DNA from: Castanea sativa
Lineage: Eukaryota > Streptophyta > Magnoliopsida > Fagales > Fagaceae
NCBI RefSeq assembly: GCF_040712315.1
Contig: NC_134013.1
Location: 80,606,001-80,670,000 of the forward strand
Reading direction: 5' to 3'
DNA length: 64,000 nucleotides
How positions within the stretch are numbered: the stretch's first letter is position 1; every line of letters begins with the position of its first letter. The notes below the pieces were generated by a model, which saw only the letters and a list, made by a program, of their open reading frames with translations, had not been told where the DNA came from and did not search any database. A program made the translations under genes and the position numbers. This document shows positions 36,064 through 47,317 of the stretch, piece by piece.

Positions 36064-37075
36064 CTAATTGGATGGTCACATTGAGAGAACATAACCATAC
36101 AAGTACACAATACATGTCCATCACACACCATACTTAGATTTGAAATATAATCGTTGGATTTGGAGAGTGTAATGAAAGATTAATTTTGGTAAATTATGGT
36201 TACAATCAAACGGTTAGATTTAGAGAAATGTGCGGTCAAAGTATAGTCAAAATTAGTCAAACTTAATAGATGGTCCCGATACCACTGGACTTGGTGAAAT
36301 TCATATTCAAATCTTGATCAAGAGGATTGAAGAGTATGGTGACATACTGATGTTGGCGAAATTTGAGACCAATTAGATAGTCAAATTGAGTAAACATAAC
36401 CATACAAGTACACAACATATGTTCATCACGCACCGTACTTAGATTTGAAATCTAATTGTTGGATTTGAAGAGTGTAATGAAAGGTTAATTTGGTAAATTG
36501 TGGTCATAATCAAACGGTTGGATTTAGAGAAAGGCGCTGTCAAAGTTTAGTCAAAGTTGGTAAAATCTAGTCAAACTCAATAGATGGTCTCGATACCACT
36601 GGACTTGGTGAAATTCATATTTAGATCTTGATCAATAGGATCGAAGAGTATGGTGACATACTGGTGTTGGTGAAATTTGAGGTCAATTAGATAGTCAGAT
36701 TGAGTAAACATAACCATACAAGTACACTCCTTCATACGCCATACTTAGATTTGAAATCTAACCGTTAGATTTCAAGAGTATAATGAAAAACTAATTCTAG
36801 TAAATTATGGTCACAATCAAATGATTGGATTTAGAGAAATGCATGGTCAAAGTTGGTCAAACCCGATCAAACTTAATAGATGGTTCCGATACTACTGGAC
36901 TTGGTGAAATTCATATTTAAATCTTGATCATTAAGATTGAAAAGTATGGTGACATATTGATGTTGGTGAAATTTAAAACCAATCGGATGGTCAAATTGAG
37001 AGAATATATATAGCCATATAGGTACACAACACATGTCCATCCCGTGCCATACTTAGATTTGAAATCTAACCATTA
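36064..37075. repeat. ~305-bp tandem array, about 3.3 units
   Basis: The landmark ataaccatacaagtacac appears at 36091, 36396 and 36710, and degenerate at 37010. Spacings are 305, 314 and 300. Each unit also has ccgataccactggacttggt and tctaaccgttagattt-like motifs. The sequence is non-coding. Confidence 0.85.
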
Positions 37076-37089
37076 GATTTGAAATATAA

Positions 37090-37925
37090 CCATCCAGTAA
37101 CTTATTATTGAATTCATATTTTGGAAATCCAATTGTTGAATTACATTTTCTATATGTTCTTAACATGTATGCTAATCAGATGTAATTTACCATTTGTTTT
37201 ATAAACTCATCTTTTATACATTATTTTAAACTACAAAAATTTGAATTTAGACAATTGATTGATGACATGCTTATTAATCTTTGATTATTTTCAAATTTTG
37301 TAACCATGAAAAATGTATGAAGATAATGTAATCTAACGGTAGATTTGTCAAAATTCACATCAAATTAAGAAATATAGGGTTGGGTTCAAGTTGCACTTGA
37401 CGTAACTTTAAAATATGTTACACTACCCAATAACTTATTATTGAATTCATATTTTGAAAATCCAACCGTTGGATTACATTTTCTATATGGTCTTGACATG
37501 CATGCCAATTTTCATGTCAATTGGATGTAATTTACTATTTGGTCTATAAACTCATATTTTATGCATTATTTTAAACTACTAAAACTTGAATCTAGACAAT
37601 TGATTGATGACATGGCTATTAATCTTTGATCACTTTGAAATTTTTTAAGCATGAAAAATATATGAAGATAATGTAATCTAACGGTAGATTTATCAAAATT
37701 CACGTTGAATTAAGAAATATAGAGTTGAGTTCAAGTTACACGTGATGTAACTCTAAAAAATGTTACATCACCCAATAACTTATTATTAAATTCATATTTT
37801 GAAAATCCAACCATTGGATTACATGTTCTATATATTCTTAACATGTATGCCAATTTTCATACCAATCGGATGTAAATTGCCATTTGATTTATAAACTCAT
37901 CTTTTATGCATTATTTTAATGGGAA
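37090..37925. repeat. ~340-bp tandem array, about 2.5 units
   Basis: The landmark cttattattgaattcatatt occurs at 37101, 37434 and 37779 (spacings 333 and 345). Units share cttaacatgtatgc, attgatgacatg and aatctaacggtagattt. One further single unit lies outside the CACTA at 39470-39715. Confidence 0.85.
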
Positions 37926-37941
37926 TAAATTTTTATTCACT

Positions 37942-37943
<2 letters not shown>

Positions 37944-37975
<32 letters not shown>
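37944..37975 (+). repeat. (GA)n microsatellite
   Basis: An uninterrupted gagaga run next to the end of the 340-bp array. Confidence 0.9.
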
Positions 37976-37979
<4 letters not shown>

Positions 37980-39110
37980 AAAGGCTGAAATTCTGAAATT
38001 TTAGGCTACCATTCTGAAGTTGAAAGTGCTATCATTTTTTTATGGGTACAATTATTTAGAAAATAAGGACAGACATTTCTTATATAGGATGTATATAAAA
38101 GGTTTTTTTTTAGATTGTAAACAAAAGGTTCATCTAAAGAATACAAAGTGCTATATGTTTATATGTTTGTTTTTATTTTTCTTTGAATTTTAGAATAACT
38201 TTTATCTCCAATTTTTTTTTAATGATTTTTTGCGAAGGTCAATTGTGGCATTTGTAAATAATTTAGTGTTAGTAAGGGAATATTTTTAACCCACACAAAA
38301 ATTAAACTTTTTGCAAGGGATTTTTATTGTCCATCGGAAATAATTTGGTGGGACCATTTCCCTTCAAAAATTTTGACAGTTTAATAATTATTTGTGAAGG
38401 TCGATCGTAGCCTCACAAATAATTTAGTATTAGTAACAGCTTTTTTTTACTTTCACAAATAATACACTTTTTGCTAGAGATTTTTAATTGTCCATCGCAA
38501 ATAATATGGAGGGAAAATTTCCCTCCAAAATATTAGTATTTGTGACGGCTATAACACATATTTGCGATAGCTTTTCTTGTTGGTCACAAATATTTCACAT
38601 TTTACCAAGCATTTGCGATGGCTTTATTTTGTCATTGCAAATAAGAATTTTTTAGAGGGCTTTTTGGGTCCGTAAAAAATTCTTGGTCGCTAATAGGCAT
38701 TTTTTTTGTAGTGGTCAATGCATTTTTTCCAATCCAATAGGTGCTGTTTGAGAGGGTCTATGAAAAATTAGATTATGAACCGTCAGTTATTCAATCATAT
38801 TTGTACTAATAGAGAACTAAGACGTGAAAATTTGCATTTAACATATCTCAAATACTGTAATTGGAATTATTAAAGATATCAGACCAAAGAGGTAGAAGTC
38901 TAAGCTTTTGTTTGGCATTTACTCGTAGATTAGCATTTGTTCATCCCTTTCAATGCAAAATCCCATAACTTGCACATGATTTACATGTTGTAGTTTCGCG
39001 ATAAGCATAACCTCATTCTTGAACTCTCCCCAAATCCTTGCATAGATGTTTTCGAAAGTTTTTTCACAGCTATTTCTTTTCCATTTGGTGAAACACCCTG
39101 AACCATAAAA

Positions 39111-42100
39111 AGAGAATAAAAAAAAAAACACCTATGATTGGTATTTTTCACCTTTTAAGAACTTCTAAGACAATTTCAACACATGCTGATAAAAACGTAC
39201 CCTTAGAAACACGGTTGATTGATTCAGTTGAAGCTTAAGACGATAAATTTAAGTGAGACATTTTTTAATATTTAAATAATAATAATAATCTATTATAATA
39301 TGGGTAAAGTAAACAAGCCCTCCTTGGGTTTTCTATAAAATTTAGAATACTAGAAGTATCTTTATATGCGTGTGTAAATTTAGAATACTAGGAGTTTCTT
39401 TGTGTGTAAGTGTGTTTGGAGGGGAGGGGGGAAGGGGGGTTAAAGTTATCTCTAGCGTAATTTTAAACAATATTAAACTACCTAATAACTTATTCATGAA
39501 TTCATATTTTAAAAATACCATCGTTGGATTACATGTTCTGTATGTTTTTAACATGCATACTAATTTTCATAAAAATCGGATGTTATTTACCATTCGATCT
39601 ATGAACTCATTTACGCATTATTTTAAACTATAAAAACTTGAATTTAAACAATTGTTTGATGACATGGTTACCGATTTTTTATCACTTTGGAATTTTGCAA
39701 ACATGGAAAATACATGAAATGATAATTAGTTGAGTTACAAAACTTTTTGTTGAACTCCCAAAGTTTTGAGTGTAACACTTAACCCACCTATGGTATTGCT
39801 TTATGCATACGCTTTTAAATATTTTTGAAAATAAAATGTGAGTTACATTAATGGAATGAGACGTGTTCATATTTAAATTATCTTTTTACATTAATAAAGT
39901 ATCACAAAGGGGTTTATTTTTCACTAAAAAACCTAAGAGGGTTAACTGTAATACAATTAAAAATTTACACATAAAACAACAAGCGGTAAAGAATTGTTGC
40001 ACTCAAAACCTTAAAGGTTTTGTGTTTAATTTACCAGGAAACCACATGAGGATTTTTTTCCCTATAATATTTTATTTAAAAACGATGCTTCTTTCTTTCT
40101 GAGATGAAACATGCTTATGAAGTACTTGTATTTAGGCTTTTCACTACAACTTTTCTTTAATAAATAAATTATTTTTAGACATTTTTGGGGCCTTTTTGTA
40201 AGGCTTAGACCAAGGATTAAGTTGGTCTTAGCATGTAACACAATAATTTTCACAATTGTTTTTTTTACATAATTATTAACATGATTTGTTTTAATTTTAG
40301 CAATATTAGTTTCACATGATGGACACCACTTTTACCATGCACAACTTACAATAGACTATTTCAATAATTATGAAAATATTTTTCCCCTAAACTTATTGAC
40401 CCATAAAATATACAATGGGAATGGTTTCATTAAAGTTGTTGTGTGATTGTGTGTAATGATTGATTAATGAGCAAAAACATGAAAAAAAGAGTACACAAAA
40501 AAGTTTATATGGTTTGGCCAGACAATTTACATCCATGGTGTGAAAGCCATTGATGGCTACATATTTATATTAAAAACTTAAGTTTATAATAAACCTTATG
40601 TAGGGTTTATATAATATAAAATATTTAACTAACTCTGTGTGTTTTGTACTTCTGAATATACAAGAGAGGTTTGAATATATAGACCAGAATAGATGAACTA
40701 ATAAGGGGTTAAGATCTCTTATTGAGACTAAAATCAAGAACATATTGATTTTCCTTGATATTTTTAACTCAATCAAGGTATGGTCAGGCTAAAATCAAGG
40801 CAATATACATTAACACAACATATATAATATTTTACTCTTATATGGAAAATGAATCGATTTCATATTGGTTATTGTATTAAATCAATGCCTGATGATTTAA
40901 TCTTGTTATTAATGATGTCAAAATCGTCAGTCGTGGTAATCGTCTAGAGTCTAGACAAGATGTCACTCAAAGTTGTCAAGTGACCTGCACAAGAACAGAA
41001 AGAGAACTTTTACTCGAAAGGTCACTGGTGTGGTGTTGGCCATTGAGCCTTTTATAGCAAAATCAAATGATTGAGGAATAATAGTAATAACAAGAGCTTT
41101 GATTTTGTTATATATGGATAAAAATGAATTTGTACCCCTTGTTGGGGCTTGACATTGCCTATAAGTAGGGCTTTCTCTTCTAGCCGTTGGTGGTATTCAA
41201 TGGTAATTTCAATGCCTTTTCATAACGTCCTAGAGTGGCCTAAATTAGAGGATTTGGCATCTCTTCCAACGGCCTTGTTTCCTGCATTCATTGGTGAGTA
41301 ACGGTTTCCATTAAATGTATGCTTAATGGCGCTTTCCCTTGTCAGTGTACGTAGACTCGTCTGGACGAGTGGATTTATTTGGTTTGTCAGTTATAAATAT
41401 CAGTACTGTCATAAACAATAATGCCCGATAATTTAATGTTCTTATAAATATCAGTGTCATTAGTTATGCCAATTGACAACCCACATTTCTTGTTATATTT
41501 TGTGGCATGCTTCTTGGTATGACTAGCAGTTGAAGTTTTCTTAATCTGTCTGTTTCTAAGTCAAGTCAACGAAATCCATGAATAATCACAAGCTGAAGGC
41601 CTGCCAATTTAGGACAAAGATCATTTAAGGAAACAATTTTGCTTCCACAGTCACCATTTCATATCCTTTCTCACATAGCACAACACAAGGAAGAGAAAGT
41701 GTGAATTGATGCCCATAGACCTTTTAATTTTTTTTTTTAATAAAAAAAAAGACAATGATTAATCTCATGTTCCTAACAGTTTTCGTGATGACTTCATTTG
41801 ACCAAAAACGAAAAAAAGAAAAAGAAAAAAAGAAAGAAAGACAAAGATTATACATATGAATGATTGAACAGGGTATATAGGCCATCGACATCTTGACAAA
41901 GCCTCTATCGATGCACTTAAAACAGCACGCTGTCCTGGTCAATCTTTCTTCCTCGATTGAACAAATTGGGACATCCAAAATATTGGTTTCTTAATTTCTT
42001 TTGCTACAACATGATCATAATTCAAGTCATAATGAGACTATTTGCTTCTTTAAAAATGTGGGCAATTAGATTTACTTTCTGACAAGAGAGATTAATTTAA

Positions 42101-42129
42101 TGAAATAAAATACCAAGAGTACAGCATCT
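39111..42129. other. intron or spacer of copy B; no transmembrane exon found
   Basis: Holds a single ~250-base unit (39470-39715) of the array at 37090. 41520-41680 matches 25411-25600 of copy A, and 42060-42129 matches the sequence before 29213. The expected transmembrane and glycine-loop exons of copy B were not recognised and may be deleted. 40860-41470 is flanked by similar atgcc(t/c)gat(g/a)atttaat motifs and could be an old solo LTR. Confidence 0.5.
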
Positions 42130-43272
42130 CCTACCTGCTAAAGAAAGTACCCAATTGTCATCGTATGGGACTTGCCACACAGAGTAACCAAGTAGCTTCT
42201 CTCTTGCATAAGAAACCTTCATTCTGACAACCTCGACATCATCAAAGCCGATCCAACTATGCAGTAATTTACTACGTATGTAGCATTATACAGTATAGCA
42301 GCCCCATATCTGTGAACATAATTGATTTGATTATAACTCATGGCTCCACCATTAGTTATTGAAATGACAGCAGGACCAGTTGCTGGAGCACCTATTGCGC
42401 GGTTGTTGGGGTTCTTTAGCGTCCACGCATAGCCATAGAAAGGCAAACCCAAAACCAACTTGCTAGCAGACAAGCCTCTACCAATCCATGCACCAATACC
42501 AGAATCCGTGTTAGCCTTACTCGATGCGTCATATAAGGCTGCATGAGCACCGGTATAGTTTGACCATCCGCCGCGGGCGCCTGGTAGTCATAAGTATGAA
42601 CATGCACCCAATCCAAGTTACTCCTAATTGATTCTACAGGGAAAGAAGCTGAATCTAAATCTGGTGAGTAATGAACAGAAGCAGTCAAAATCAAGTATTT
42701 CTGGCTAGAATTCTTTGCCTCAGAATTCACAGCCGCACGCCAATCTTGAAATAGCAATACCATATTGGTCATGTCGGAGCTTGTGTTCGCCGAAACCCAA
42801 CTAAAGTCTAGGCCTTGAAAGCCATAAAGCCTGGCTATCTCTATTGAAGAGTCAATGAAAGATTTTCTATAAGAAGCGGTGCTGTCCATATTTGAAAGGA
42901 GAGTATAGTTTGCACTTCCACCAGCAATGGAAAGAAAGGTATTGGCTGATGGGTTCTTGTGTTTGTGAAGGCAGAAAAATATTGCTCATCAGTGGACGAT
43001 ACAGAGAACTCGTAGGAGGAAGAGCTCACATCAGCGAAAGCGCAAATGAGGTGAGTAAAGAGAGCTGAGTTTATGTCTGAAATAAGAAACTCAGAGCCGG
43101 AGAACCAGTATCCTACTTTGATCCAAGTTTGTGCATTTGAAGGCTTCAATTCTGAACAGAGAAGATATGGAAAACAACAATGATAATTTGATGGACCCAG
43201 CCATGGCAAAAAAAATTTCCAAGTCATGGGGTGCCAACATCCAGTATTTGCATTGCAGCATCTAGAAGTCAT
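42130..43272 (-). pseudogene. chitinase-like (GH18) ectodomain of receptor-kinase copy B
   Basis: Minus strand. It contains SNAQTWIKVGYWFSGSEF (barrel strand 1), SALFTHLICAFADVSSSSYE, then after a frameshift near 42958 SIAGGSANYTLLSN, YGFQGLDFSWVSAN, VHVHTYDYQAPAADGQ, after another shift near 42555 GAWIGRGLSASKLVLG and LPFYGYAWTLKNP, and finally YNATYVVNYCIVGS. A ~10-base deletion near 42263 shifts the frame again relative to copy A. The GH18 catalytic motif DxxDxDxE reads QGLDFSWV here: the proton-donor Glu is replaced by Val. It is therefore chitinase-like and non-catalytic, as in tobacco CHRK1. An ATG at 43204 opens a hydrophobic leader (MAGSIKLSLLFSISSLF) in another frame, possibly the original signal peptide. 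It lies upstream of the copy B kinase on the same strand. Confidence 0.85.
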
Positions 43273-44944
43273 GATTGCCAGCCAGCAAATTTATCGACTT
43301 TTTTGCCAATTTCACCGTACCTCACAGGCTTTAGCACATCAATCAAGGCATGAGTAGTGCTGGCTATAGCTTTTTTCTTCTTTTTTTTTATGGGATGCTG
43401 TCTATAGCTTTTCTGCATAACCTCAATACTGACCCAGTGACCCCTCTTTGTCCCAAGTTTAATAGAGCTGTCCCAAGTCTAATATAAAATATTGTTAAAA
43501 TATTAAAGAGTACAGTTGATGAAGCTTAAAGCAACTGTAGTAAAAGTGCTATTGTGGGACACTGGTACTGTAATGCATGAATAGAATACCAACAAAACTA
43601 AAATCTAATTACATAATAAATCTATCAATCTCATCAAAAAATGAATAAATAAATAAATATATCAATAGTTATGTGATTTGACGTTTGTGGTACACAGTGG
43701 GTGAGACAGTCAAGGCGTTTTGTGTTACTACATCTTTATCAAACAAAACAAAGAGGTCTTAGCCCCAAAAAAAAAAAAAAAAACAAACAAACAAACAAAA
43801 CAAGAGAGAGAGAGAGAGAGTTTCAGAGCCGCTGCTGTGACTACAATGAGTTTGGAGAGATCAGATCGCTAGTCTTCAACTGGAAGTTGCAACGGACGAC
43901 AAGGGCGGAAGCTTTGACTCGCATCTGGCGACTTGTGGAGATAGATTATCAGAGATTTACTTAGATCTTATACTACTATTTCTTTTTAGTTCTTTGTATT
44001 GATTTATTTTTCTTCGAGGTTATCTTAACAATGTAGATAAGGTGGGTGCCGTAAATACCTTCTTCTTTCTTTTTTTAAATTTTATTTTCAACTCTATCCT
44101 GAACTGCAAGAACCATCCACGGTTTTCAAACCTGGGCAATTCGTTCGCACGGTTCACTGATTTTTTACATAAAACTGGTTGATTTTAAAAGAGGTACGGT
44201 TGTGTAAAAAAAAAGTACGGTCAAATAACCGAAAAGTAACTAATTACCGATTTTTTGGTCTAATCGGATCAAATTATGCTCCGACCAATAATGTCATAAA
44301 TATTTATTTTATAATTTTGTAATTATAAAAATAAAAATAAAATAAGTTTATTACTAATAATATGTAAGTAAAAATTTGAAAAAAAAAATTATGTGAATTT
44401 TTACATCTTATATTTAGAAAATAAAAATAACAAAATATAAAAACATAACAATACTTTTCATTTAGATTTAATTATTTTTCTTCAAAATGAACCATCACAT
44501 ATGTTTAATTGTAATCTTAAAAATAAAATGTTTATTATTTATTTATATTTATATATCTATATTAATGAATTAATGTTAGAGAAAAATTAGGTAACTTTTA
44601 AGTTTATTCACTTAATTAATTAAAAATACTATTTTTATCTAATCATAATTATCATAAGAAGAAAACAAAAACTAAATTCAGCGAATATCTAAAGCTAAAT
44701 CATAATTATTAAGTAGCGGTAATATATATTACATTATAATGTTTTTGAGAAGTAGTTGTACAGTGTGCTTAGTAAAACAAAAACTAAACGTAAAGGCTTA
44801 TCAAGTAGCGGTAATATGTGGCTCTCATTGATTCTATAAATTGCGAACTAGAAAACAAAGGTGTGGTTTTCATTTTTTTGTTGTGTATACAGCTAGTAGA
44901 CTAGCAGACCACGCAGTTTGTAAAAGTAGAGGTTCGGTGGTTTT
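43273..44944. other. intergenic DNA upstream of copy B
   Basis: AT-rich. Poly-A at 43767-43783 and a short GA run at 43803-43820. No gene was recognised; the 87-codon plus frame at 43701 is low-complexity Lys/Arg-rich. Any promoter of the dead receptor gene would lie at its left edge. Confidence 0.4.
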
Positions 44945-46560
44945 TTTTTTTTTTTGGTCCTTATATTTTAATCTTATTATTTTTAGTCTCTAAATCAATT
45001 AACGTGTATTATTTTGGTCATTTTTGTTAGATAACAGACGAAAATATATGAGGTGGCTGACGGAGGACTTAAATATTATTAAAAATCTACATCACTCATG
45101 ATACATTAGCATATAAATTTAAAAAATTAATTTATTAATTTTAACTAAATAAAAAAAAACAGAATTAAAAACCAAAATTCACATGAATTAAAATCTAAAA
45201 GTTTCATCATTTTTTTCTTTTCATCATTATTTTTTTCTTTTTATTATTTTGTTGGAAGATCATGCATTTGTTATGTTCTTTGTGTTCTTCCCATAATTGT
45301 TCATATTCTTCCTCAATTCCCCAAAATTGTTCATGTTCTTCCTCACTTTCCCATAATTGTTAATGTTCTTCCTCAAATAACTCGTTGCCCAGAAAATTAT
45401 TAAAATTAATATTTTTGTTTCTCTTTTTGCATTTTCTTAGCAACTAAACATGCAAAACACACAGCAATCTTCAAATGAGACCAAAACCCAACAATTACAA
45501 AAATACGAAAACACAACATCTCAACCAAAACACTAAAACATCTCTACCGGACCCAACCAACCAAACACCAAACATCAAAACTCAATTAAACACAACAATA
45601 GACCAAGAAAATCCCCCACCAATCCACCGCCTTCAAACCCCACCAATGGCCAAAAAATCCAGATCTACCCACAACCTGTGAGCCTAGCTGACCACTGCCA
45701 CCTAGACCCATAAAACCCAACCAACACCATTGATCTCCACCTCCATCTAGCTGAGTTTGTCTTTCCCCACCTCCATCGCTATTCTCCAGTGCCACCTAGA
45801 CCCCAAAAACTCCCTTGATTGAATCTTAAGCCCTCATCAGAAACCCATATTTGAACAAGGTGAAAACCCCACTCAGATCAACAAAAATCATCACCCACAG
45901 ACCCACAATCGGAGTGCACTGCCACCTATCTCCACCAAAATCTCCACCACTGAACTAAGAGAGAGAGAGAGAGAGAGAGAGGGAGATGAAATAGAGAAAG
46001 TCCCACCGATTTGAGACAAAAACCACCTATCGATCTAAGAGCACCCACCGATCTGAGAAAGAGACCCACTGCTTTGAGAGAGACAGTGATCTGAGATAGA
46101 GAAAGAGAAACCTAATTGAGAGAGAGAAAGATTTGGGGTTTTCAGCTAAGAGATTGAGAGAGGAGAGTTCGGGGAAGAACATGAACAATCATGTTCTAGT
46201 GAAGAACATGTCTTCCAAAAATATAATGAAAAGAATATTTTATTTTATTTTTAAAAAAATAATAAGTTTATTTTTATTTTTTTTGATGTGGCTTTTTTAT
46301 ATGTATTTAAAAATGTCGATTTGTCATTTATTAGTTGCCAAATATATATATTTTTTATTATTTTAATGGTCACGTCAGCATTAAATGTGTCAGCACTTTA
46401 CTCCGTTTGCCATGTAGGATTTTTCCGTTAAGTGAGTAACGGTAGGGACCAAAATGGAACGCTTTTTTCATTTTAGGGACTAAAAGTGGTAAAATAGAAA
46501 TGTAGGGATCAAAATAGAAATGACCCCAAAATATAAGGACCAAAAGTACATTTACGCCTT
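44945..46560. mobile_element. diverged tttggtccct-type MULE-like element
   Basis: The left end ggtccttatattttaatctt and the right end accccaaaatataaggacca with aaaagtacatttacgcc are inverted relatives. Inside the right arm are ccgttaagtgagtaacgg and gtcacgtcagc motifs also found in the element at 26366-28121. The middle is C-rich then GA-rich (45961-45981) and probably captured. The boundaries are approximate. Confidence 0.5.
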
Positions 46561-47265
46561 TTGTTTATTAATCTCTCTATCTCTTTCTGAAGAAGTAGCT
46601 CATTTCAAGAAATTCAAGCAATACCATGCTCGTGCTTTGCTTCGTGGCCTCTCTAGCTCTCCACTCCCAAATTCAAAAAATAATTTTCAACCTCTCTTTT
46701 TCTATGAATATCTGAAAATCTCTCACTCTTTGGATCTGTATTTCCACACATGGTTTGGAATCTTGATTGCTTCAAGAGGCTAACCTCTGATGCCATGCTT
46801 TACTTTAGTCATCACAGACGCAAATTTGAGAAAAAACAACTAGATTTTTCTGTAAAGCGCATGGTTCTAGATATGTTGCCTTGATTTAACAAAATTGGTT
46901 CAACCATTCCGGTTTTCGGTTTTTTCGGTTGAACCGTTGATTACCGGTTTTTGTTTTTTTGTTTTTTTTTCCCTTTTTACTTAATTTCTGAATAGTGTCC
47001 AGTTTTTGATTGATCCAGTCAATTCGGTCCGATTTTTAAAACCAAGGTTTTTGAAGTTAAAATAACTGTCTTGATGAACGGTCTGGTTCAAATTTCAAAA
47101 TCATAAATTCAATGATTGTGACCTGTAATAAATAGGGTGGGAGAAAAAAAAATTAGCCTTACATTAATTTTGTTAATATTGTAGTTGATTATATTTAATT
47201 ATTAGACCTAACAGAGATTAATGGTCTAAAAAAGGTGCGAGGACATAATTGAACCCATCTCTTTT
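46561..47265. other. upstream region of the TBL gene
   Basis: No gene. The ggttttcggttttttcggtt run at 46910-46940 resembles hAT-type subterminal ccgaa repeats. The rest is AT-rich. Confidence 0.4.
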
Positions 47266-47276
47266 ACTATATGTAT
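47264..47276 (+). promoter_or_regulatory. possible TATA box of the TBL gene
   Basis: actatatgtatat lies about 45-55 bases before the ATG at 47318, followed by a C/T-rich stretch (ctccccctctcgc) of the kind found in plant 5' leaders. The close spacing implies a very short leader, so this is tentative. Confidence 0.35.
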
Positions 47277-47317
47277 ATTCTCCCCCTCTCGCTTCGGATT
47301 GAGTGAGGTTTATAGAA

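Larger units (their letters stand above)
32003..38713. mobile_element. CACTA (En/Spm-type) element, 6711 bp, in a kinase exon
   Basis: Starts cactacaaaaaaagagtcta and ends in the complement of cactacaaaaaaaatgccta, with a 3-bp duplication GTC at 32000-32002 and 38714-38716. Copy A carries the empty site at 17668-17680 (aataatgtcaatgcgtt). Subterminal zones are rich in gcgagg/tttgcgat repeats (32030-32320 and 38220-38700). No CACTA transposase (TNP2 or TNPA) was recognised. The interior holds captured gene pieces, an RTE-like end and two tandem arrays, so it is a non-autonomous Pack-type element. Confidence 0.92.
31150..39110 (-). pseudogene. chitinase-like receptor kinase copy B, kinase exons (broken, split by CACTA)
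   Basis: Minus strand. The exon near 38890-39100 has [12 protein letters not shown]..., [20 protein letters not shown] and [13 protein letters not shown], with small indels. The next exon is cut at its DIIEGVTQG codons by the CACTA element (32003-38713) and resumes with [20 protein letters not shown] and [14 protein letters not shown] one-base deletion then shifts the frame exactly at DFG. The exon ~31588-31733 has a stop in place of the Tyr-Met after PPE, and SNVYSFG where kinases have the near-invariant SDVYSFG Asp. The last exon, 31467-31150, is open (AYELWKAGKG...TISQVLAC), with an 18-base duplication giving CITLIRC. HRD is intact here but lost in copy A, while DFG is lost here, so the two decayed independently. 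Confidence 0.87.

Noticed and set aside
36064..37925. CRISPR-like spaced repeats
   Set aside because: Units of 300-345 bp are plain tandem repeats in a plant transposon, not short repeats with unique spacers.
40860..41470. Possible solo LTR between similar atgcc(t/c)gat motifs
   Set aside because: No TG..CA termini or target duplication could be established; left as a note in the spacer.
42416..42889. Active GH18 chitinase gene
   Set aside because: Catalytic Glu is missing, frameshifts lie on both sides, and kinase exons follow on the same strand, so a receptor pseudogene fits better.
43701..43964. 87-codon plus ORF after poly-A
   Set aside because: Lys/Arg/Glu runs come from A-rich and GA repeats; no homology recognised.
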